Positions 55,361 through 64,000 of a stretch of DNA of 64,000 bases are shown in pieces. Every line of letters starts with the position of its first letter. Position 1 is the first letter of the stretch. The position numbers were made by a program, and so were the translations under genes. Location of the stretch: assembly GCF_017591425.1 (NCBI RefSeq), contig NW_024467120.1:3782001-3846000 (forward strand). The letters are read 5' to 3'. The DNA is from Ochotona curzoniae (lineage: Eukaryota > Chordata > Mammalia > Lagomorpha > Ochotonidae). The notes beneath the pieces were generated by a model. That model ran no database searches. It saw only the letters and a list, made by a program, of their open reading frames with translations, and had not been told where the DNA came from.

Positions 55361-55880
55361 CAGGTTGAGCGTCCTTCCCCCAAAACATCTGGGACCACAA
55401 GGATATTGTCTGTCACACTGTCCCAGACTTCGGAATATTTGCAATACTTATACATAACAAGATATCGTGGGGATGAGCTCCCAGGCTAAACATACATCAG
55501 AATACTCGGTTTGAGTTCTTGCTGCTTGGCTTCTGATCCAGTTTCCTGGAAATGTGCACTCTGGGAAGAAATATACAATGCATCCGGTCCTGGGGACCCT
55601 CTACCCACATGGGAGCCCCACAAGAGTTCTTAGCTATCTGGCTTGGGCCTGCCTCAGTCTTGGCTGTTACAGGCACTTGGGGGCTGATAAGTAGGTGGAC
55701 GATCTCTCTGCCTCTATCCGTTTCTTTCCAACAAATAAATGAATAAACACAACAGCCTGATGTTAATTCTATGCAATGTTTTCAGTAATTTTGTTCATGA
55801 TACAAAGTTTCATGGTATGGCATTCTTGTTCTTTGGTACATTTCAGATTTTGCATTTTGGGATTTGAAATGTTCAACCTG
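55361..55880 (+). mobile_element. Tigger/pogo-type DNA element split by a SINE
   Basis: Starts 'caggttgagcgtccttcccc' after a TA and ends 'gaaatgttcaacctg', so the ends are inverted repeats. Inner parts 'cagacttcggaatatttgca' then 'atacttatacataacaagat', 'atcgtggggatgagctccca', and after the SINE 'ttttcagtaattttgttcat' then 'gatacaaagtttcatgg', match a known mammalian non-autonomous Tigger-like element. No transposase remains. Confidence 0.7.
55492..55747 (+). mobile_element. old lagomorph SINE inside DNA element
   Basis: 'ggcttctgatccagtttcct' then 'ggaaatgtgcactctggg', 'ctacccacatgggagcccca', 'ttccaacaaataaatgaata'. Its boundaries interrupt the Tigger-like alignment. Confidence 0.8.
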
Positions 55881-55889
55881 CATCTATAT

Positions 55890-57390
55890 TTCTATTTGTC
55901 TGTTGCAGCTGGTCATATTCAAATATGTTTCCCATGTATTCAGTCTGTTTGGCATTTTAAAACAGCTCTGAGTCAAAATCCAACCACAGGCGTTCTTTAA
56001 TGGTCCCACTGCACTTACTCCCAGCCACAAGCAATGGAAACATGGCTGATCCACAATGATGGTTGGCCCAACACAGCCCAGAGCTCACGGTCTCGGCTGC
56101 TGCTCCAACCCTTGGAGGCCAACCCTTGCTATTCAACAGCTACAAAGAACTTTTTAGAGCTCCCTGCCAACTTTATTACCCAGATATCATTAACAAAATA
56201 CCCTTTCAATCAGGTTTAGCCTCTTGTAGACCAAACAGGCAGCTGATTGACCGAAAGCCTGGCTCCTATGACGGAACAGCTGTTCTGGAAGCAGATCTGG
56301 GAACCAGCCACTGTCCCGGAGTAGGAAATCCACACCACAAGCAAAACGGATCATTTCCTCAAGTTCTTCAACCACGATGTGAACAGACCCTGTTCGGCAT
56401 CACTCTGAATTCTGCTCCGACTCTGGATTCCAATTTCCAAATGACCAAGCAGAACAGTGGGAACAAATTTCCTGTCCTCATGGAAGCCATTCAACAAAAA
56501 CGATCGTTTCCCAGGGTCAGTCGGAAAGCTTGCCGGCGCACAACCCATCTCAGGGACACCTGCAGCCCAGCGGAGTTTGGCGAGGTCTGCATGGAGGTGG
56601 CCCTGTGAACGGCTGATTGGAAAACTAACTCTAGAGGCTTCCAGGAACATGTGTGCACATCCCAGGCAGGCAGGAGGAACCAGGGGCTTTTCAAAGGATC
56701 AACATGACTGCAACCTTGGAAGATTAACTTCCGCATCATAACTCTTGCCATTCCCTGTCTGAATACTCAGGCTTCCTGACTACATATTCTCTCCTGGAAG
56801 TCTTTCACAAACCCACACAATGGTCCTCTAAAACCCGAAAACAGTAACACTTGAACTCTCTGAGGGTCAGGTAGGTCCCTAACCTACCTGGTTAGCCAAC
56901 ATCATCTTCCAAAGATCTCTACCCGCTGTCTTCTTTCAGATGTTTAAAAGCGCCTTTGAAGGCAGGTGGGAGGTTTTCGGTAATGTCACTCACTTTCTGG
57001 CTCCAACACAGCAGGGGGACACAGATTTTCAAAAGTCAGGAGGACCCTCGCATGCAGATCCACTGCCCTAGGAGTTGCCAGGGGAAGGGAACACATGCAT
57101 AATGCCACATACCGATGACATGCCAACGTGTTCAATTCCCAAGAGTTATCTCATGAAAGCAAACAGCAAAGACAGGTAACTCCAGGGAGTCCGTGTCTCT
57201 GTGGCTTTCGCAACCAGACCATGGAATGCTCAGCACATACAGTGGCATGTTAGGATGACACTGCTAAAGATGGGTAACACCCTGGTGAAGGACATACAAG
57301 CAAAGATATCTTTTTAAAAAGGTTTTGATTTTAAAGCCAAATCTCGGGGTTCAGACCTGCTAGCTGGCCCCAAAGTCACTGAGGGTGATG
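55890..57390. other. unique sequence
   Basis: Contains a 181-codon + frame (56063-56608) opposed by minus frames. No domain or signal peptide is recognised and the length is within chance. No repeat seen. Confidence 0.4.
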
Positions 57391-57396
57391 CAACAG

Positions 57397-57701
57397 TGTT
57401 CTTAGGCCGTAAAAACCACTAGAGATGAGCTGGTCAAGAATGTCAATTTATTCAATAAAGACCCCAGGGTTAAAAAAGGTTACTGAAGGGCAAGGCAGGA
57501 GGGCGTCCTCTAGCAGGTCCTTGCCCACCAAAGACACTGCAATTGGCTAGGACAAGTCTATTCCCCTTGACCTTCTAGCCAAGTGGGAGGTCCCCCCTGT
57601 GGGGGTGGGGAGGGAGGAGCAGTGCCTTAGGTCATGGGCAGGGAAGCTCTAAGCCACACCCACCAGGTAGCAGGCAGTGATTGACCAAGGTCAAAGTTAC
57701 A
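57397..57701 (-). mobile_element. LTR-like block, probable solo LTR
   Basis: About 305 bp with TG (57397) and CA (57701) ends. On the minus strand AATAAA (complement at 57447-57452) lies about 50 bp from the 3' end, preceded by 'aaccctggggtctttattga', a common LTR arrangement. No clear flanking duplication was found, so boundaries are tentative. No viral genes adjoin. Confidence 0.4.
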
Positions 57702-57711
57702 GCTAAGAGAG

Positions 57712-57880
57712 GGAGGGACAGAGACACCTTCCCTGTGCTGGTGGCTGGGTCAAGCTGAAGCCAGGAGCTTCATCAACCATCTCTCCCACATGGCTGTCAG
57801 TGGCCCAAACACCTGGGCCATGCTGTGATGCTTTTCCAGGCCATTAGCAGGCAGTGGGGTCAGAAGTGGTGTGGCTGTGA
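57712..57880 (-). mobile_element. old SINE fragment
   Basis: 'gctgaagccaggagcttcat', 'gctgtgatgcttttccaggc', 'cattagcaggcagtggggtc' then 'agaagtggtgtggctg'. Lacks the head. Confidence 0.75.
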
Positions 57881-57884
57881 CTTG

Positions 57885-59820
57885 ATTTTTTTTTTCTATA
57901 AAATATGTAAATTTGGGTTACTCATCCTGATCTCCAGTGGACAAACCATCTCTACAGTTGTGGATTGTTTGAGCTGATCAAAGAATTTCAATGTGAGTCT
58001 TTCTGGTTAGAAATGCCTTCCGTCCAGATTCCAAGACAAAAATGGCCTCTCTGGAATGTTCCACTGACAAACGGTGGACATGAACATTGATCACGGATCT
58101 CCTACACCATCACAGCCACAGGGATAGTTGGTAGCCTATCACAACCAAGCTTCTATCTTACTTCACTGCCTTGCTTCCACCTGTTAGTTAGCAATTAGCA
58201 ACGAAATCCATGACAATGTCAGAGGAGCCACAGTAAGCAATGGGAAACATGAAGTCAAAGAGTCATTCCTATTCTTAAAGCAGTTTTCCCCCACCTTCAT
58301 GAGAGAGGGCACGAAAACAAACAACTGGGCAGAAACCGCGGGCAAGGCGGACGGACACAAGCCGCGGCCCTGGGCAGACCCCAAACGCTGGATGCCGCCT
58401 GCTTGTGCTCTGGGGAGGGGGAGGGCAGTTTTCTATGGCTCCATTCCTCTCCTCAGAACGAGCACTCTTTGAAAATCCCACCTAGACACCAGGACAGGAG
58501 GCACACGGAGCCTATTCCCATTATTTTTGAAACTCAAATTCCTGATCATGCTTGATTTGCGAATACTTGGCTGAAATTCTTTTTTTGTTGTTGTTTCAGT
58601 CCTTGGTTGATTTTTCTCTCTCTATCTTTAGGTCTGGAGTAGTTTGAAAACACTTCTGTACAAAGAGATGTGAGTATAAAACCTGGGGATTAAGATTTTT
58701 TTTTTGTCCTAAACCCTGCGAGCTCGTCCCATTTTACCTGCACAATGTTTCATTCTCACAGTGGAAGCAGGCAGTCTGCGTGGCAGCCCATCGAAGACTA
58801 TTCTTCCTGTAGATTTGACACGAACATTTGTCTTTTCAGTCTCCCTTCCTTTTATAGGCAGGGAAACGTTCACCTACATTGCTTTCACTGGATGACTAAT
58901 TGTGAATGCAAGCAAAAGACAATTGATGAAATTCAGATATCGCTGTTTATAATTTCCTGCATCTGCTCGTAATTCACTCTGGCTCTCTCCATCATCACAC
59001 CCAAGTTTCTGTATTTATAGAGCACTTGAAGTTGTCAGCGTGGTCTTTTCAAATTCAATAGTTGCCTGATGGGTGTTTAGTACAGGTACATGAATTTTTT
59101 TTCCTTGCAACTTTCTCCAGTGCCTGTTAGCCTACAAAGACCTGTTGTTGTTTTCCTCTTAAACTCTAGCAATAACTTGGGCTTTCTCTTTCTCTTGCCA
59201 CTTAATTTTACCAACAGCAAAAGGGAGAAAAAATCTGTACTGAAATGAATTAGAAGCAGGATTGAGTAAGAAGTGACAGCAGTAATTTTAAGGGTTGTTA
59301 CTTGTTCATCCACCGTGCCCCAGATTCAGATCGAATAAGCACAGCACCCACGTGAACATTACTTTCAGAATTCTCACTGGTGTTCTTACTTACTCATAGT
59401 CTGGCTTCTTAAATATCCAGATTAATTTCTTTTGGCTTTTTTTTTTTTGAAAAGATGTATGTGTTTGTATCAGCTTTCAAGTCTTCATCATCTACTGAAT
59501 ATCTTTGCTTACTTCACCAAATCTTATTTCCAATATTAACAACACCTACTCCAGTACACCAATCATGTTCAATTATGTTCATTCTATCTTGTCAGAGATG
59601 ACTTTGAAGTCAAGCATCACTCCTTTGCTTACAGAGGGCTGGGTATGCTATGTTCACAGAGGACCGGGCCGAGTTGGAGCAAGTATACTTTCCCCGCAGT
59701 AAATAGACCATCAGAAATAGAAGACAAGCAGCAGCACTGGATGGGAGGATTTGGGTAGCCTTTTCCAGAATGCTTTTACTATTATCTTTTCTAAGAGGTC
59801 TGAATTTGCAGCATGCTAGT
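57885..59820. other. largely unique sequence
   Basis: No gene or element recognised; T runs near 57885, 58697 and 59438. 58740-58990 resembles other enhancer-like blocks ('gatgactaattgtgaatgc') but nothing can be proved from one genome. Confidence 0.35.
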
Positions 59821-59821
59821 G

Positions 59822-60115
59822 GTCCCCTCATTTATGCAGATATCACTATTTGAGAGGCAGACAGACATGGAGAGATTCTTGCATCCACTGGCTGGTACCC
59901 ACAGTTCAGCAGGGTCGGGCCAGGCTGAAGCCGGGAACAGGTGTGTCAATCTCAGTCTCACACAGGTGGCACCTGAGCCATCACCTCTTGCTGCTCCCGC
60001 GGTGTGTATCAGCAAAAATCTAAGAACCAGCGGAGGAGCCTGGATGCCAAAGCATGCCCTCCAACGTGAAACCTGAGACACAGGCACCCCAAGTGGTGCC
60101 TCAACAACTCTTCAA
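59822..60115 (-). mobile_element. old lagomorph SINE
   Basis: 'gaggcagacagacatggaga', 'gctgaagccgggaacaggtg', 'tgtatcagcaaaaatctaag', 'caccccaagtggtgcctcaa'. Strongly diverged. Confidence 0.65.
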
Positions 60116-60149
60116 TGCCTGTTCCCTAGAACATTATTTTAATTTCACA

Positions 60150-60310
60150 CACACACACACACATACACAATTCTGTGGAAATTAATCAAAAGCTTAAAAA
60201 AAGGGGAGGGAAGGAAGAAAGGAGAGAAAGAAAAGCAAGATGGATGAACGGATGGTAGATGACCAGATAAGTGAAACAGGAAGGAAGAGAGGGAGGAAGG
60301 AGGGAATGAA
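60150..60310. repeat. (CA)n followed by polypurine tract
   Basis: A short (CA)n at 60148-60170, then 60197-60310 almost entirely A/G on + ('ggaggaaggagggaatgaaa'), broken by a 'gatggatgaacggatgg' section. Confidence 0.8.
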
Positions 60311-60368
60311 ATCATAGAGGACTCAGTTTTTAATGTGAGGCATTACGTTGAAAAATTAGGCAAGATTG

Positions 60369-60655
60369 GGGCCTGGTGCGGTAGTCTAGTAGTTAAAGTC
60401 TTCACCTTATATGCGCTGGGATCCCACCTGGGCATTGGTTCATGTCCCAGTGGCCCTGCTTCCCATCCAGCTCCCTGCTGGTAGCCTGGGAAAGCAGTCG
60501 AGGACAGCCCAAAACCTTGGGATCCTGCATGGGAGATCCAGAAGAAGCTCCGGACTGCTGGTTTCGGATCGGTTCAGCTCCGGTTGTTGTGGCCACTTGG
60601 GGAGTGAGCCAGTGTATGGAAGATCTTTCTCTCTGTATCTCCTTCTCTCTGTACA
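60369..60655 (+). mobile_element. C-type SINE lacking its A-rich tail
   Basis: 'ggggcctggtgcggtagtct', 'gcctgggaaagcagtcgagg', 'gatcggttcagctccggttg', then stops at 'ctctctgtacatatg' without the usual 'ctttccaataaaaataaat' end. Confidence 0.9.
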
Positions 60656-60661
60656 TATGTA

Positions 60662-60915
60662 ACAGTGGAAAAGATACAGCTGGGATGCCCATGTTGGGAT
60701 TCAAAGTGCCAGCGCTCAAGTCCAGCTGCACTTCAGAACACAGCTACTGGATGACACACACCCGGGGAAGCATCGGTGACAGCTGCCACCGTCAAGGGCT
60801 GCTGGCTTCAGCCTGACCCAGACACAGCTGTTGCAGACATCTGAGGTGTAAACCAGCTCTTGGAAGATCTCTCTTTCTGCTTGTAACCTCTGTCTCTACC
60901 TTTCAAAAGAAATTT
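60662..60915 (+). mobile_element. old lagomorph SINE
   Basis: 'gtgccagcgctcaagtccag', 'gctgctggcttcagcctgac', 'taaaccagctcttggaagat' and tail 'acctttcaaaagaaat'. Adjacent to the younger copy. Confidence 0.75.
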
Positions 60916-60919
60916 TTTT

Positions 60920-62000
60920 TTCTAAAGTTAAACAAAAGTCATATACAGTTGAAATCACTTTGAAAACAATCCCTCAGTTTTTTCAAATAATTTACAAACT
61001 GCAACTTCTTTTGAATTCAGAGGAGGGTTTACACTGTCTACCTAAGGAAAAGATGGCAACCAAAAAAAAAAAAAAAAAAACCTCATGTAAATTTCACTTC
61101 ATTTTCAAATACAGTGCTATAGCCCCCAGATGAGGCGCAGAACAGTAAAAATATTAGTGCCTTCTAGCAAGTTCCAATTCAGTCTGCTGTAATAGGAAGT
61201 TTCTTTGACTTCAGCATAGGAGCAGATGTATCATTGTTCTACAGGAATTGTGACATCCCATCCTGAGTTCTAAGAGTCAGTTTAAAAATCACATTTTAAA
61301 ATAAAATGTTTAACCTAGTAGCTGCATTATCTGCCTCTGTTTTAAAATGATAGCATACAGTCAAATAAATGTCAAGAACTCCCCAAGGTTTGACAATAAT
61401 CTCTTTTGCTTCCTTTTCTTGCTTATTCATTGCTTTGCAATAGTTTCCCATGGTCTCTCACATTCACGAGGGATAATGGGACTTCGCAGAGTGTGTGAGA
61501 TCTCAGTGAGTACTGGGAGCTGCAGCTCTGGCCCTGGCCCCGTGGCTGGCTTTTCCAGAGAGAGCAGTTCCACAAGTGGTCTGCAAAAGGGACCTGGAGA
61601 CAGTTTTGGGACAAGACGACCACTTCCATCACTATCCATTGCTTTCAGGAGTCCTAGAAACATCCATCATTTCCAAACCTCTCCTTCTATTTCCTTCCCC
61701 TTCCATAATCCACAGCATGCTGGGGTCCAAAATCGACTCTGATCCACTGTACTTGTCAATTTCTTTGCTGGAGGCACACCCTTCAAGGGACAGAATAACA
61801 AAGTGAGACACAAACACCTCCACAGATCCACCATCACAAACAGATGGGTCCAGGAAGTCCCAGCACTTGTGTTGGGGTGAGCCCAAGAGATGAACCAAGG
61901 GTCAGCTTCCAGAAGGCATGACAAATTGCTTAGCCTCCTACTCTCCAGCAGCTTACAGTGCAACAAACCCCACTGGTATACAAGGTCGTTTGTCAGTTAC
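60920..62000. other. unique sequence
   Basis: No gene or repeat recognised; an (A)18 run at about 61063. A 131-codon + frame (61347-61742) has no domain. Confidence 0.35.
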
Positions 62001-62009
62001 ATAATTCTT

Positions 62010-62242
62010 TTTTAAAAAAGATTTTTTAATGTGTTTGAAACAGAGCAACAGAGAGTAAAAGTCTTCCATCTGCTGGTTCACTCCCCAAATGGCTGCAATG
62101 GAGTGGACTGGGCCACTGCCTTCCCAGGTGCACTAACGGAGTTAGGTTGAAAGTGAAACAGCCAGAACTCAAGCCCATGACCACATGGGAAGTTGGCATC
62201 GCAGGCAGATGCTTAACTTGTGACACCACAGTGTGGCCAGAA
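62010..62242 (-). mobile_element. old lagomorph SINE
   Basis: 'aaaaaagattttttaatgtg', 'catctgctggttcactcccc', 'gccagaactcaagcccatga', 'taacttgtgacaccacagtg'. The centre is shortened. Confidence 0.85.
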
Positions 62243-62244
62243 AG

Positions 62245-63640
62245 AAGCTAAACACTACCATAAATATAGACTTTACCTCCCCCCCACACACACACATAAC
62301 ACACACTTTATGAGTGAACTCATGTGTGAGCCTATGGAGCAATTCATCTGAATATTTTAGAAAGCACGAACTTGCTTATTCATTATTTCTTTAGTCATGG
62401 TTGGCATCATTACTTCCATGGAAGACCGGGAATGGAGCAATTTCATCAAGAATCTTAAAAGATTTAACCTTAGTGATCAAGCTGAGAGACAATCAAGAGT
62501 TTGGGTGGAGAAATTGAGGGTATCTAAGGAATTCCAAAGCAGAGGGAGATGGAACCATGAGGTATATTATTTCTCTGCCCCAACTTCTCAGCGCTCCAAG
62601 TTGACATGCACACCCTGCACACACCCACACACTCCCCCCAACACATGCACTACCATGGGGCCAAGCTCTACCCTGGGGCCCCTCGGTTGCTCATTGTAGA
62701 ACAAGTGCCACAAAGGACAAGAGAACCAGAATATGTGTCCATTAGCAACAGGAGTGAGCCAGGCAGTCCCATTGCAACTCTTTCCTAAGAAACCTGGGTG
62801 CAAGACCAGAACCTCCAGCAAGGCCACGATGCAGAAGGCTGCCACAGCTGCCCCTCCAGGACTGTCACTACCCGTGGCATTAGAAAAAAGGAAGACGACT
62901 GCAACAAGTCTACCATGCACATGAACAAACGCCGGACAAGAGCCAATGATGACAGTGGCTTAGCACTCTCACCTCATGCATATGAAAAAGATCAGCCATC
63001 AGCGAACCATATTGCATGGGAGAGGTGGGAACACTCTGGAGTGGTGGGAACACTCGGGAGTGGTGGGAACGCTTGCACGCACAGTAGCACTTCAGAGACA
63101 TTGCCGCACACCGCCGTCTTTCTCATTCCCATTAGCTCACTCTTGTCTGGATGAAAGGAGCTCAGTGAATCCATTGCTTCTGTGGAACTGTTGATGTATT
63201 TTCCAGGTCCTGATTAGACCATTAGTCACTGAGCAACACTGCACAGTAAACTAGAGTAACTGTGATTATGCAACTCTGAGAACATACAGAGAGCATTGAC
63301 AGGGGAGGTCCCGGTGCCAGGAGAAGGTGCGAGGCAGCTTAACTGTCAGCAGTTTTATGAACCATGCACTCAAATGCCAATGAGACACACGCACAGCAGG
63401 GGCAGGAGATGTTGGTGGAGGATGCGCCATGGAGGCAACGAGACCCACTCTCTGAAGAGCACAGCCCTGAAAGCGAAAGTCACGCCTCATGGTGAAGAAC
63501 TCACCGGGGGACTGGCCATCATGGTCCTCTCCCACCCTTTTCTGCACTTTTTGTAAGAGCCTGGATAGGAGGCAGCAATCACAGACTCACAGGTGAGTCT
63601 TGAACTCTGGCTTAGTTACAGACTGTCTTTCATGACAGTT
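62245..63640. other. largely unique sequence
   Basis: Short CA-rich stretches at 62283-62308 and 62600-62645, and a 19-bp imperfect tandem repeat (about 2.6 units, 63024-63073, 'ggtgggaacactcgggagt'). No gene seen. Confidence 0.4.
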
Positions 63641-63642
63641 CC

Positions 63643-63644
<2 letters not shown>

Positions 63645-63686
<42 letters not shown>
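63645..63686. repeat. (AC)21 microsatellite
   Basis: Uninterrupted AC repeat, 42 bp; likely polymorphic. Confidence 0.97.
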
Positions 63687-63688
<2 letters not shown>

Positions 63689-63689
63689 A

Positions 63690-64000
63690 CACCATCAATG
63701 TTGAGACAAACTATATGAATGTCCCTCCTCCTATTTTGCTATTCTCATTTTTCATCCCCCAAATCAGCAATGTCTTCCCATACGTGAGGAATTCCCACGG
63801 AATGGAATTCAAAAAAGGAATAGAAGACAGGGACCAGTCACAGTGGCCTTTCATTTCCTTCCAGGGCCCTGAGCCACATTCATACACAGACGCCCATGAC
63901 AAACCAATGGTAAGTACAAGTACAACCATCTTCAAGGAAGTTTCCAAAGATCGAACCTCTGGGAGGGGAAAGGCCTAGTTCAGAGCTACCTCCTTTACAG
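63690..64000. other. unique sequence at window end
   Basis: An 87-codon + frame (63715-63978) has no recognised domain; a minus frame overlaps it. Nothing else seen. Confidence 0.3.

Noticed and set aside
56063..56608. 181-codon plus frame
   Set aside because: Within chance length, no recognisable domain, overlapped by minus-strand frames, no splice or promoter context.

Overview
The window looks like ordinary non-coding nuclear DNA from a lagomorph, most likely a pika (Ochotona). The diagnosis rests on about 35 copies of a tRNA-derived lagomorph C-type SINE: a head near 'gcccggcgcggtggc', a pol III box B (ggttctaatcc), a body with 'cctgggaaagcagtcgagg' and a tail ending in A/T-rich 'aataaataaatcttt'. 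The youngest copies differ from the rabbit-type consensus as I remember it, which is why I favour pika over rabbit. I found no exon, promoter, tRNA, rRNA or snRNA gene that I would defend. The longest open frames (up to 186 codons) are no longer than chance predicts for 64 kb. The window is therefore intergenic or deep-intronic.

Layout. 1-1.6 kb is unique. 1.6-6.3 kb is A-rich on the + strand, with degraded L1-like sequence, a candidate processed pseudogene (about 2.6-3.2 kb) and three well-preserved SINEs with target-site duplications. 6.3-14 kb is mixed SINE/MIR/L2/L1 sequence and includes an L1 3'UTR with a 21-bp minisatellite inside it (11.55-12.19 kb). 14.4-15.4 kb holds an MLT1-type LTR between old SINEs. 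15.4-20.2 kb is largely repeat-free, with a possible conserved element at 17.3 kb and a strong G-quadruplex motif at 18.66 kb. 20.2-31.1 kb is repeat-dense: a mariner-type MITE holding two stacked SINEs (25.16-26.07 kb), a SINE inside a SINE (27 kb), a MaLR LTR (27.9-28.3 kb), a young 5'-truncated L1 (29.4 kb) and a SINE-internal 25-bp minisatellite (29.8-30.1 kb).

31.1-33.7 kb is mostly unique. 33.75-34.14 kb is an old LTR-like block, followed by L2 and MER5-like fragments. 35.9-43.9 kb has more SINEs, several MITE copies and a 532-bp solo LTR (42.74-43.28 kb). 44.3-47.3 and 48.3-54.1 kb are mostly unique. 54.1-55.9 kb has a MER5-like element, an MLT1 fragment and a Tigger-type element split by a SINE. 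57.4-57.7 kb is a second LTR-like block, and the remainder is sparse SINEs plus simple repeats.

The informative content is the insertion history rather than genes working together. Younger SINEs sit inside older ones, SINEs sit inside DNA transposons, and two tandem arrays were built out of transposon sequence. Family names come from memory of consensus sequences and were not checked by any search.
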